Assembly (NCBI RefSeq): GCF_021347895.1 | Contig: NC_067131.1 | Coordinates: forward strand, 5,794,653-5,858,652 | Origin: Acanthochromis polyacanthus | Taxonomy: Eukaryota; Chordata; Actinopteri; Pomacentridae | Length of the DNA: 64,000 bases | Direction of reading: 5' to 3' | Part shown: positions 38,596 to 50,231 of the stretch, in pieces | Layout: the number at the start of each line of letters is the position of its first letter | Numbering within the stretch: the first letter of the stretch is position 1 | Position numbers and translations under genes: made by a program | Notes under the pieces: model-generated | Told to the model about the DNA's origin: nothing | The model's database searches: none | Seen by the model: the letters and a program-made list of their open reading frames with translations, nothing else

Positions 38596-39380
38596 CACAT
38601 GTAGGACGTCACACAGCAGAACTTCCATGGAACTACTTTAAGTTGTTTCAGATGAGAGGGATCGCTGAGAAAACTGACGTCTCTCACTGCCAAACATCAC
38701 AAGACTGAAGAGAACCACAGCAACCAGTCCAGTCTCACATCACTAAATGAGATTATATGGAAGTTAAATCAGAAAAAACATCTCATAGACAAAATCTCAA
38801 CAAAAAAATCTAACACAGAACAAAGCAAATTTCCACAACACTCCATATCTCTAAGGTTCACACTGTCTTTGACAGGAATTCCTTTTGATTTGCAGCAGAA
38901 TTCCCTCCAAAATAAAATCACTGAAACCCTCACCTCTTCCATCACTTTACATGTTAAAGCAGAAGCTGCAGCAGATCCTCGCTGAACGCTGCACATGCCG
39001 ACTGTTTGCACTGAATTACAAGCATTAATCTAAGCCGTTTCCAATCTCTGTTTAAACACTTGCATCCTTTTTTAAAAATATATATGTATTGTTTATTTGT
39101 TGTCTTTCTTCCTGCTAATGAAAGCCTATTTCCTGATGAAGAAAACTAAAAGTTCCACAATTAATAATTCACTTCAAAACAAATGTCAGTTCAAGAATTA
39201 ATTGTTTCAGTTCAGTTTTCAGAGTTTATGTTCGGTATGGGAGTGTTGGTGATGGTAGGAGAGGCTGCTGTGAGGGATTGTACACCTTAAAATGAAAAGG
39301 TTGGGAATTTTAACAGAAAAAAAATCAGGAGACTTACCTGAACCAGGATCCAACAAAAGCACACGAGGAATGACACACAT
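38596..39380 (-). pseudogene. Relic F of a further channel copy (exon 2 piece, possible exon 1)
   Basis: 38596-38635 translates on the minus strand as SMEVLLCDVLHV followed by a GT donor. This matches the end of exon 2 in copy D (SLEVLLYAILDV). The adjoining intron also aligns with intron 2 of D (TCCTGAAAAATGGACAAACG versus TTTTGAAAAACGGATAAATG). 39338-39380 is a 43-nt ATG segment ending in a GTAAG donor in phase 1, the same length and phase as exon 1 of A and B, but its peptide (MCVIPRVLLLDPGS) is a poor signal peptide. No later exons were found. Confidence 0.6.
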
Positions 39381-41736
39381 GTCCAGTCCTACAGTTTTAT
39401 ATCCTGGAGTTTCTGATGGACACAGAAATATTCACACAGAAAAACAAAAACTATGATCCGCTTCTAAGAAAACTAGACCACAAACTGTAAACTTCATCGA
39501 GAAATCTGCAGCAGCTCAGCTCAGGTGAGTCTGATTTATGACCTCACTTCCTCCCTGCATTTCCTGCCAGAATAAAGGGCTGTTCTGTCTTTTTTCACAT
39601 TCTGCTCCAACCCGTGTTGCATTATCAGTATTATTAGTTTACCTTTTAGCTTAGCCACTAGTTTGTCTCTGTGTTTTTGTCACTTTTCGCTGCAGCTTGT
39701 AGATAAAGATAAGATAAAGATGGAGAGACTTTATTGTCATTGTGCAGAAGTACAACGAAATGACAGTTAGCAGTAGTGCAAATAAGGACAAAAACAGATA
39801 AAAAATACTCTCAAAAAAATGAAAAGAAGAATCAAAGTACTTGTAGATAATTTGTAGATTAGTTTAGTTCATAAGTTTGTTTCTTTCAAGAACTGTCGGA
39901 TGAGATAACTGAGCGACATGACGCTTAATATAAGGAGTTTAATTAAGAAAAGTACAACAGGTTAAACTGATAAATCTACTAAAACAGTCACAGTTAGTCA
40001 GTGAAGGAAGCTGAAGTTTAGCTGCAGTGCTTCGATGTTTAGATGGGAGGTAAAGTCAAAGTAAAGTCCACATGGACCTGAAGCTGTTATTCTCTTCACT
40101 AATTTGAGGTTTTATGTTGTGGCTCATCAGTGAATGAGACACTATACAGGATAAAACGATACGAAAAGTCATTTCTGATGCTCTTCTCCACTCTGTAATC
40201 TGAACCCGACATAATGAAATCTGGAGCCACACCGTAGATGGCTGCGTGGTCCTCAGAGCATCCACACGGGACATCAGTGATTGGCTGAGAGACGTTCGCA
40301 TCTGTGTGCTTTAAACATCTTCAAACTACCAAATTATGTAACTACAGCTATCACAGATGTTTTATTCTTAATTAAAAAGTGTAATTTAATTGATGGTGAA
40401 AACACCTCAAATATTTAATTCCAAAATTACAGCTGAAGAAAGCATTTGAAGTTCACGTGAGGTCCAGCAGAGGGCGCTCTTAGAAGCCAGCTGGATGTGT
40501 ATGAATTCACGGTGATGTAAATGCTCACTGGAAGGCTGAAGGAACGACATCCACTATGACTGGATGTGCTGCAACAATAAAACACATAAAAAGGGAATAA
40601 TGAAGAATAAGATTAGAGACGGCAGCAGCCTGATAGATGAGGGTTTCTGAGTGTGTACTTCCATAGAGGTGAAATAAAACTGATGCAGGACAGGAGGGAG
40701 AGATCAAACAAAGAAAAAAAAGTCAGAAATGACACACTGGGGAGGTCAATGAGTCTGTATTCTTGTGTATGTTTGTGCACAAAGCAGGATTTGTTATCGG
40801 AGTAAAGGATCTGACATGTAAAATAAAGATTTTCCTGCCATGGACTCCTCTGATAAGACTGTATTAGATTAGACGTCTATTTTTGTGGCAGTGCACGCAG
40901 GATTTTTTTTGTGTGCACATTATGGAAGAGGGATCCCAAACCAACTGCTCTTTCATGGGCTTCTTCCGTTTGTTTTGCTGCTAAATGGATTTTAGGGGAG
41001 CTTTTCCTTCCCTAAATTAAAGCTCTAATGGCAGTTTGCTGTTCAGATTGTAGAAATGTTCGGTTTTAATCATTAAAACTGACTTGGTTGAAGTGGTTGT
41101 GACTCCATCAAGGTGTATCTTGAACTAAACGTTAGCATCACAAACAACCAGACACAGTTACACCTTCATTTAGAGAACAGCATCATCGTCTTTCCACCTT
41201 TTACATCAGTGTGACTATTCATTAATCTGTGGATAAACCTACAATGAATACAAAGACTGAGCAGCCTTGGTGGAGTACTGCGCTCTCTGGGCGCTTTTCT
41301 TGTTTCTGACGGGGGCTTGAGTTTTGTCTAGCCGGCTAACGTATATAAAGGCTGGCTAAGTGGGACTCGCTTCATAGTGCACCTCTCAGGCTTAAGGAGG
41401 ATCGATCCAAAGAAAACAAACATTTTACCCAGCAGGACAAAATTTCAACGTCTGACTTTGAGCATGAGCAGGAGGGAACAAGGTCAGACCACATGTAGAA
41501 GCTCCTGCAGATTAACCAAACCATCCATATGTCAAAATCTACAGGTGGACAGACCGAATACGAATGTTTCTGGTTAAGAAGAGAGGAAGATCAGTGACTG
41601 CTTAGCATCACCCAGCAGCCAATCAGCTGCTTTCAGGAAGTTATTCCACCAGTCGTGGTCTTGTACTTGTACACTTGCATGCATTCACGTTTTACATCAA
41701 AAACTCTTTAAAAAAGAACTGAGATCATATTACTTC
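39381..41736. other. Intergenic DNA between relic F and copy E
   Basis: No gene is supported. 39715-39775 carries a fish LINE-type tail phrase (GACTTTATTGTCATTGTGCA). At 41330-41375 a plus-strand TATATAAAGG box is framed by GCCGGCTAAC and GGCTGGCTAA, followed at 41377 by a 66-codon frame of no recognised similarity. This may be the promoter end of a mobile element. The remainder shows nothing I can name. Confidence 0.4.
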
Positions 41737-41742
41737 TTTATT
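41737..41742 (-). terminator. Poly(A) signal of copy E
   Basis: TTTATT on the plus strand is AATAAA on the minus strand, about 400 nt past the stop codon of copy E. It is the first canonical signal downstream. Confidence 0.5.
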
Positions 41743-42135
41743 TTTCACTACAAACTGATTCCATGTAGATTTAAAGCAGCTGTTTGATATTTAATATTCA
41801 ACATTTAGCGTATCTCTGTCTGCAAACAACATTTTCATGACACACGATGCTCTAAATCGGCCTCTGCAGACATTGCCTCCACAGGATCAGCTTTGGAAAA
41901 GTTTGAAATGTTAAATCACATAATTCACAAGACATTAAAGAATCTGTGTTTTTTTTAAAAGCACCACACAACACCTACAGATTTCACAATTCCTGCACCA
42001 CATGTCGATGTTTCTTACAAAATATAAATCAGCGATGCTACTGACTTTCTTAGTTTCATTAACACGTCGTCGTATTTTGACGTAGATGACCTAAAACAGC
42101 GAAACGGAGCGATTACACGGAGCTTTTTCACATTT

Positions 42136-45100
42136 CTAAGAGTGCCATTGGATGTACATGAGGCACAGGAAGAGAGACACGGCGATGACGTAGAAAACGA
42201 AGAAAACTCTGTTGATTCTCGCAGCCCACTGGGCGGATTTTCCTCCACCTTCTTTGGAGCTGAGGTGCAGATTGAGAGTTTTCTGCAGCTTCTTCAGCTC
42301 CTCCAGGATCGACAACAACACGTGAGACTCTGCTGAGCGGACGCTGTTGTTCATCTGCACACAGACATCAAAGTAGTTTTAGTAACGCTGGTTAAGTTCA
42401 TCTCAGAAGGCTGAAATCTGGCATTTTAGGATGTTGAACACGTGACCATTGACACTTCTAGGCCTTTCCTTCAGTAACTACATATCTATGTGCATTTATT
42501 CACTTTGTTTTCTTCGGAAAAACACATTTACATTAAATCTGTTTCTACTCATGTTTGTATTTTTTGGACATATTTTCTACCTAAGTTTAATATTTTGAGG
42601 TCATATTTTTCTGCTTATATTTTCAGGACATGCTTTTAGGGAATATGTTTTATATTTTAAGGCATTTTTAAACTTGTTTTCAGGACATATTTTTCTATTT
42701 ATTTTTAAATTTTTAGGACATATTTTTCTACTCATGTTGATATTTTAGGGTATATTTTTCTACACGTTTTTAGGACAAATTTTTCTACTTACTTTTAAAT
42801 TTTTAGGATATATTTTTCTACTCATGTTTATATTTTTATGACATATTTTTCTACTTATTTTTAGGAAATATTTTTCTACTTATTTTTACATTTTTAGGAC
42901 ATATTTTCTACTTATTTTTAGGAAATATTTTCCTACTCATGTTGATATTTTTAGGACATATTTTTCTGCTTATTTTAGGACATATTTTTGTAATTATTTT
43001 TTAAATTTGTAGGACATATTTTTATATTTATTTTTATATTTTAAGGACATATTTTTATATTTATTTTTAGGGCATATTTTTTATTTATATTTTTAGGACA
43101 TATTTTTTATTTATATTTATATTTTTAGGAAATATTTTTCTATTTTTTTAGGACATACTTTGTACGTATGTTTATCTACATTTTTTTACTGTTTGTATTT
43201 CTGACATTGAATAGGAACTACTGCAACATAAGCAATTTTCCTTCAGGGATAAATAAAGTATTTTTGATTCTGATTCTGTTGCATTTGTTCATGTTTAAAA
43301 TTCTGGTTTTAAAAAGTGCTGGTGGCTGCACTGTGGGGTCATGTTGTGATTTATGGTGTATTAACTGTGGCAAACTGCAAAGAAAACACCTTTGAGTTCT
43401 CTTTGCTATTAGCCACGGTTGTGCTGTTTCTATAGAGATGCAGTACTTTATACTGCACTCAGTACAAACATGACAGGAGCAAAAAAGGCACAGAAACTTC
43501 TCAGGATTTATGGGGTTAGCCTGCTAAGATCGCACAAAGACGTAAAGATGCTTCACAAGAAGACCTGCATGAATACTACAGTGTCTGTATTTATAATTCC
43601 GTACCTCTTCCACAGCAGGCAGCAGCTCAGCTTGTTTCTCACCATCAGACACAGAGCAGATGCAGGAGATGCAGTTCTGTTTTTTGTCCTCTGAAAACAC
43701 ACAAACATGCTGCATCTCATAATAAGGTAAAGACCTTACAAATTTTAAACAAAGAATCCGTAAACCAACAATACAAAGTTGCCTTTGAGCTTCAAACAGT
43801 TTCAAACAGTTGGCGAATGTGGGAAGGAACCAAAAAGAAACAAAACCTTTAACGGAGAGGGGGAAAAAAAAACCTCCAACGGAACCAGGTTCAGGGAAGA
43901 AGGCCGTCGGCCTCGACCAGCAGGAGTGAGAGTGGAAATGATGTGCTGTCACTCAACATTGTGTCTCTCACCTGCTTTACAGTCATCATCAGGTTGGACC
44001 GTTTCCTGCTTGTCCACCCAGCTGTCCTTCAGCCCGAACGCGTCCTGAGACTCTTTGTCCATCAGATACGTGACCAAGATGGTCTCCAGCAGACTGAGCA
44101 GCATCAGAGCAAAAATCACAATGCAGTAGGTCGCTGAGAGGAGAAGACAGACCATGACTACTTTTTGTTTTGACGTGTGGTGCAGGTAAAAATCACATCA
44201 CTTTAACCCTCGTGTCAAAATTGACCCGTCTTAAAGCTTGAAAATGTGGAAAAAAAAAATATTTTCACAGTGAAACTTCTGATGTCCAAATTTTCAACAT
44301 TTTTGGGAAATCTTTGAACATTTTTTGGTGGAAGAAAAGAAATGGAACATTCACCAAAAAATCAACCAAAATCCAGCGAATTTCGCTGGATTTTGGTTGA
44401 TTTTTTGGTGAATGTTCTTAAAGAAAATATTAGAACTTTTACTGATATATGTGTAATCACTTAAGATATTTTTAGGATTTTATTTGGAAGATTTTTACAC
44501 ATTTTTTGAAAATATTCGCAAAATATTTCTTGCTAAATTTGGTTGTTTTTTTTTTAAATAAAACTTTAAAGGGAAACTTGAAAGGAATTATTGAAATTTT
44601 CTTCCTGAAGGTTTTTCAAATTTTCAGAAATTTGAGGAATTTTTTTGCTGAATTTTTGGATTTTTTTCAGACAAAGTGTGCCCATAAGTCTCGACAACGG
44701 GAGGGCTGACAGTCTGTACCTATGAGCGGCGTCTTGTTGGACATGGAGGGCAGGATGTCGTTGAGGATGAGCAGCAGGACGGAGATGGCCAGCAGCACGG
44801 TGACTTTGAAGCCCAGCTTCTCGCCTCGGTGGTCGGAGATGAAGAAGGAGGCGAGATCCAGAGTGAGGAAGAAGATGATGGGCAGCAGGAAGTTGATGAC
44901 GTGGAGGAGCGGCCGTCTCTTTATGGTGAACTGAGGAAACAGGTTCAAGGTTTGGAAAGCAGAAATCACCACAGTGCTGGGATTAGAAACTTAATCCAGG
45001 GTTGAGAAACGTTTAAAGGAAAATTCTGTTCATCACTGTCAAAATACTGTCATTTATGCTCTAATTGACAGCAAAAAAGTAAGTAAAAGTAGCATTATTT

Positions 45101-48100
45101 TCTGGGTTTTTTTGGTGATGATAAAGATACAGACAATTACAATATTTCAACAATTAAAGGCTGAAAATAATTTACCAATAGAAGAGAACAAAGGAAGTAA
45201 ATCAAAGCTTGAATCACGCAGTACAATGGTTCTCAAACTGTAGGGGCTGAAATTAAATCAAATGAAGATAATTTACAAATGGAAAATAAACTCGTGTGTG
45301 TTAATGCTATTTGTCTGATTTTTACTTTTTTTTCAATAAAATGCATATTTGTTCTGTTTTTATTAATAATCAAAAGGAGGCATCAACTTGTTTTGATACT
45401 AAAAAGGGAAAAAAAACTACTGACATTACGCAAGAACACTGATTAACACAGATTCATCTGAGCACATTTCAATGAAGAAGAGTCAACTGGTAATTTCTTA
45501 AACTGACAATGTTGTTTCTCATTTTAGAGAAAATTATCAAGGAGCTGCAACTTGAAAGCTGCAAAACTGACAATAATGTGTATTTTTCTGTTAAGTTATG
45601 CATAATTCAAGACACTTGAGAACACAAATTAGAAATTAATTCCTTTAGGCTTGTTTTTGTTTCCTCCTGAGATTTATCCGTTTTTTAAAACCAAAACACG
45701 ACAATTCAAGATATCTAACAGGAGCCTCCGTGGTATCTTCAGTTTTCCTTGACGCTGATTCTAGACTCTGCTGCAGAGATGAGGAGAACTTTTCTAAAAG
45801 GTATTTCCTCATTTGATGCTCTAAAACCTCCCGGTTAGGTGCTCAGTGATGCTGGCGTTGTGTTTGTTCCAGGTTGCGTACGGTGTAGGAGAGCTGCTCC
45901 CACAGTTTGCCGTCGAAGGTGAAATTGGCCCTGCTGATGGACAGCTGCAGGAACTCCCACTCTCCCTGAGTCTTCATCATCTCTCGAGAAAACTGCGTTG
46001 CCCGAGACGAGTTGTAGAAAGGAATGATTTTTATTTCCGCTGCTGCGGTAAGAGAAGAGGGAAATTTAAGTTCAGGCCACAGAAAAACCCGACAACACCG
46101 ACTGAAACACACAAAGCCCCTCCCTCACCGCAGTGACTCGAAGAACCGATGGAGATGGTGCAACTCTGGGTGTCGAAGGGGAACTTGTGGACGTCCATCT
46201 TGCAGGTGCTGACCACCTTCAGGTCCTGTTCAGACTGAATCGTCCCGTCATGGTGCATGATGAGGTTTGGATTCTGAGGGGACTCGTCCTTCTGTATCCT
46301 GACACAACACAAACACAAAAACTGTAAGCGGATAAATCCATGTGATGAGTCGGAGATGCATCTTCTTCCACAAGATGACAACGCACACACAGAACCCTTT
46401 TCATGGAGTTTTAGTCAACAGTTTAAGCTACCTGCTGTTTCATAATAACTCTGAAGTGAGTCCACTGATCCTGCAGTTCGTGTCGCTCAGCTGCAGGATC
46501 ATGCGTTTGATTATTATGACGGTATAGAAACTTCGTGTACTTTAATAAAAGTGAGTACATGGTGACCTGAGGTGAACAAACGTATAGATAATAGTCCACT
46601 TAAATGTAAATATCCCGTCAGCGCAAGTCTACGATAAAGACAGATGCCCGCATTCTCCACCATAATTTACCTTTGGTTTAATAACTGTTTTCTTCTTTTT
46701 TAAATCACCAGTTTTTCGAGCAATTTCCTCTCTGATTTGCCTGAATTTTTGACAACATAAATTGTGGACATTTAATTTCAGCTGCACAGATCAAACATTT
46801 CACGAGTTAAAAATGTTTTAAAAGTGAAATGAAAAGTCTCATTTTTAAGCACACACGAAGAAAAACATTTAGAAAATCCAGAAGCTGACATTTTCTAAAA
46901 CATACGTAGTTGTTTTGGGTAAATAAAGCTAAAATTTCACCAACACTGTTCTAAATTTCCATCGCTGATAAAAAAAAAAAACGTTTAAAGTAAATCAAAG
47001 AGGGTCAAGAGGCGCCTGATGATTTGAAATGGAATAGCACTTTATTTCGCAACTAAATCCACTCTTTTTGGGTTATTTTCCAAAAATCTTTGTCAGTTTC
47101 TGTCTCATCATTATGGAAATACCTCTGTGAAAAATACACTCAATGTAATGCTTTTGTCCAGCAGTAATAAAAATCCCCCTATGAGCACCTCTGAAGCTCA
47201 ATAATTAACATGTTAAATCTATGTGCCATATGCTGTAGTTATTGTTAGTATCCTAGCGACCAAACTGAGGTTTTGATACATTAGTGTCTCTATAAATTTA
47301 AAACAATAATGTGTAAAATGGATACATTTTGTTACAGTTTAACCCTTTTTCCAGCATTATTTTAAACTTAACTAATATCAGTGTGAATTTCAACTCATTT
47401 CCCAAAGTGTCCATCCATTACTTTTTAACCTGTTTGTGTTTGTTTGTGTTGTAATAAAAATACGCTTCATGTCTGCGTGTTCGGCTCACATCTCGAAGAT
47501 GAACAGGTCGGGTTTCCAGAGAAGATGTTGAGGAACCGAAACCTGAGTGATTCCACAGAACTGAGCGGGTTCCCATGAGACGAACTCATTGTGATACTTC
47601 TGAAGGTAGATTAACAAAAATAGAGAGAATTCAGACATGTCCACTCTGTAGAGAGGAGGTTTAAACAATCAGGAGGTAAAAGATGCACTCAGTCGCTCAC
47701 CATTGTTGCCCAGACGAAAGGAATGAAAGTTTGGGTTTTCTCGATCTGGGAACAAACAGAAAAATCAGAACTGACCACAAACACTACTGTTTAAAAGTTT
47801 GGGTTGAAGTTTCACATTTTCCATGAAAACTAACACTTTTATCCATGTGCTAACATAACTTCACAAGGGTTTTCTACTCATCAATGAGCCTTTCAACACC
47901 ATTAGCTAACACAATGTAGCATTAGAACACAGGAGTGATGGTTGCTGGAAATGTTCCATTAAAAATCAGTCATTTCCAGCTAGAATAGTCATTTACCACA
48001 TTAACAATGTCTAGGCTGGATTAATCATTCATTTAATGTTATCTTCACTGGAAAAAACTGCTTTTTGAACGGTCGTGTACATGGAGTCATTTAGTGAATT

Positions 48101-48419
48101 AAATTGTATAAAACCTACCACAGCCAGGATGGCATAGAGGATGATGTCCAGCTGCACTGTGGTGGGAGTCCTGTGGTCCCGAACAGGTCGGGTCAGTGTA
48201 AACAAACCGGTATCGGTGGTCAGGTTCAGGTAGTCCACAACATCCTGGTAGCTGCATGTTTTCTTACAGGACGCCCGATCTGCAGCAAAACAGTCGTCAG
48301 AGAGGCGTTTTCTCTCAAAAAGCAATTTTAAAAACAGATTAAATTAAAAATAAACTCTTCAAATATCACAAAGTCTTACCTGTCAGGACGATGAGGAGGA
48401 GAAAAGCAGCTGGCATCAT
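42136..48419 (-). CDS. Cys-loop ligand-gated ion channel subunit, 5-HT3/ZAC-like (copy E)
   Basis: Intact subunit of 453-454 aa, the most divergent and most compact copy, closest to rnf157. Exons: 48380-48419, 48119-48279, 47701-47745, 47490-47599, 46129-46298, 45882-46039 (or 46042), 44720-44930, 43972-44133, 43605-43690, 42136-42354. The exon 6 acceptor is a NAGNAG pair, so one Ala is optional. It has a signal peptide (MMPAAFLLLIVLT), loop D FVW, QFCG, and a 13-residue Cys-loop with FPFDTQ. Ser stands at the loop-B Trp position. M2 has Glu -1', Gly 2', Leu 9' and Asp 20'. The Gly 2' differs from Ser in B, C and D but agrees with human ZAC as I recall it. M4 (RINRVFFVFYVIAVS) also recalls ZAC. 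The C-terminus ends a few residues after M4. Confidence 0.88.
42545..43165. repeat. AT-rich minisatellite in intron 9 of copy E
   Basis: About 600 bp of imperfect tandem units built on TTTTTAGGACATATTTTTCT followed by ACTTATTT. Unit lengths vary from about 20 to 45 nt, with 15 or more AGGACATATTTT-like cores. It fills about half of the intron. Confidence 0.9.
43225..43285. repeat. LINE-type 3' tail in intron 9 of copy E
   Basis: CCTTCAGGGATAAATAAAGT followed by ATTTTTGATTCTGATTCTG is a typical end of a fish non-LTR element with a short microsatellite tail. Confidence 0.6.
44207..44705 (-). mobile_element. piggyBac-like MITE in intron 7 of copy E
   Basis: The left end is TTAA-CCCTCGTGTC (TTAA at 44203-44206). 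The right end is CGACAACGGGAGGG followed by CTGA, a decayed TTAA. It is the inverted-orientation relative of the element at 58540-59029 and shares an internal perfect palindrome at 44345-44417. Its right end lies 14 bp from the exon 7 boundary of gene E. Confidence 0.75.
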
Positions 48420-48490
48420 ATCTGCAGCTGTAAATGTGCATCTGAGAAGCTTCCAGCTGAGTTCTTCTGCCGTCTGAGCTGCTGTCCTTT

Positions 48491-48525
48491 CAGCTGAAGG
48501 AGGGCTGGGCTCGATGGATGACCAT
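48491..48525 (-). promoter_or_regulatory. Conserved proximal promoter block of copy E
   Basis: CTGAAGGAGGGCTGGGCTCG followed by ATGGATGACC (plus strand) is the most diverged version of the block shared by all copies. It lies about 75 nt upstream of the ATG at 48419. No clear TATA box is seen. Confidence 0.4.
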
Positions 48526-49100
48526 CACCGCCTGAAATGAGAAAACCCTCCCACGTGGACGGCCAAAACTGACGCTGTAATCCGCTTACAAAGGAGGGAG
48601 ACATAAAGAATATATCAGGGTTTGCTGTGTTTCCAAGAGAGGTGGAGATGATCGGTTTAAGAGGAGAGAAACAAATAAGAAAGCTGAAGAGATGGAGGGG
48701 ATTTATCTGTCTGGGAGCAGAGGTAAATGAGAATTTCCAGCTCAATGGGAACTTAGATGTGATGCTGCACATGTGAGAGAACATCGTTGCAAAACCTGTG
48801 TTTACTGCAACACGTGCAGAGCAAATGAGAAATTGAATTAGAGCAGAACTTGATCACTGAAATGATGCTGTAACGACATTAAGAACACTGGAGCCATTTA
48901 AACCCACTGCTTCTCTTCATTTATCTACTGGGAGCAGCTGAGCTTTAAAGGTGTTTTGTCATTTAGATGAGAAAAGTCTCCTTCTGTGCAACAAGTAACA
49001 CCGCAGCACTGATGCAGATTTAATTCATCAAGTTTTTATTAGAGCTTAATGGGCTTCAGATCATTTTTCTGATCAATCGGTTGATCATTTGGTCTATTAA

Positions 49101-49610
49101 CTCTCTTGTTGTCCTCATTTACGGGCACCAAAAAATACTGTTTCCTTGTCTGAAAAAAATCTTAAAATTAAGCAAAAGAATTTCTGAAAATTTGCAAAAT
49201 CTTCAGGAAGAAAATTCCAAAAATTCCTTGAAAGCTTCCCTTAAAAGTTTTATTTAAAAAAAAATCTCCAAATTTGGCAAGAAAATTCTTGTAAATATTT
49301 TCAAAAAATGAGTAAAAATCTTCCAAAAAACATTCAATATTTATGTAATCACCTTAAATATTTTTAAGATTTTTTGAAATATTTTTATTAATTTTTTAAA
49401 AGATATTTACAAGAATTTTATTGCCAAATTTGCGGATTTATTTTTTAAATTAAATTTTTGGAGGAAACATTTAAGGAATTATTGGAATTTTCTTCCTAGA
49501 GGTTTTTGCAAATTTCCAGAAATTTGAGGAATTTTTTTACAGATTCTTTGGACTTCTTTCAGACAAGGAAACAATATTTTTGGTGCGTGTAAATGAGGAC
49601 AACAGGGGGG
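49101..49610. mobile_element. piggyBac-like MITE, fully palindromic form
   Basis: Flanked by TTAA at 49097-49100 and 49611-49614. The two 230-250-bp halves are inverted copies of each other (CTGTTTCCTTGTCTGAAAAA at the left, its complement at the right). Both ends match the left end of the 58.5-kb element (CTCTCTTGTTGTCCTCATTT). Confidence 0.8.
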
Positions 49611-49800
49611 TTAAATGTGACTATTTGGGCCACAGAATTCACTACATAATGTAACGTACTCCACTGACGGTAAATTAGTGTTAGGATGGAATGAAATAAC
49701 AAAATGTGAATAAAACTTAGTTTGTAAATGTGATTTCATGATTGATTTCAGCAGCTTTAAATGAAAACAGATGTAAAGCTGCAATCTAAAGTGAGAGGTA

Positions 49801-49879
49801 CACCCCCCTGTCAAAAGTTTTAGGACACTTTCTCATTCAAATAAATTAGAACCTGTCCTAAAACTTTTGACAGGGCGTG
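49801..49879. mobile_element. 79-bp Tc1/mariner-type mini-MITE
   Basis: Inverted ends CACCCCCCTGTCAAAAGTTT and its near complement, with TA on both sides (49799-49800, 49880-49881). It is little more than two terminal repeats. Confidence 0.7.
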
Positions 49880-50225
49880 TAAATCTTATGTTTTACTGCT
49901 TTGCCCTTATGGATTAAATTCTTGATTTTGTGGAGATAAAAAGTGTGGACAAAAATGCGAAACATTACATAATTGTGCTTTTAAGACATCTTGTTTAACT
50001 CTGTGGGAACACGGTTGAACTGACGCCTCTGAACTCTCTGCTGGGAAAACAAAGCATACCAAAGCTTAAAAAATGAGCTGAGACTTTCCGTGACGGTGAC
50101 CATGTTAGGGAACGTCTGGGCGAACGGTTGCAGACACAAACCAAGCCACAACGCTGCACAGATTAATGAATCTTTCTCATTTGAATCAACAGGAAATCAG
50201 TCAGAGGCAGTTTAGTTGCAAAAAC

Positions 50226-50231
50226 TTTATT
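50226..50231 (-). terminator. rnf157: Poly(A) signal of rnf157
   Basis: AATAAA on the minus strand about 1.73 kb past the rnf157 stop codon. With the uninterrupted non-coding stretch 50232-51964 it gives a plausible long 3' UTR, which includes a short GAA repeat at about 51518-51533. Confidence 0.5.

Larger units (their letters stand above)
48526..50209. other. Intergenic DNA between copy E and the rnf157 3' end
   Basis: About 1.7 kb without a gene. It contains a piggyBac-like palindromic MITE (49101-49610) and a 79-bp mini-MITE (49801-49879). The rest shows nothing recognisable. If the human order is ancestral, genes such as exoc7 and foxj1 would be expected between; they are absent here. 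Confidence 0.5.
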
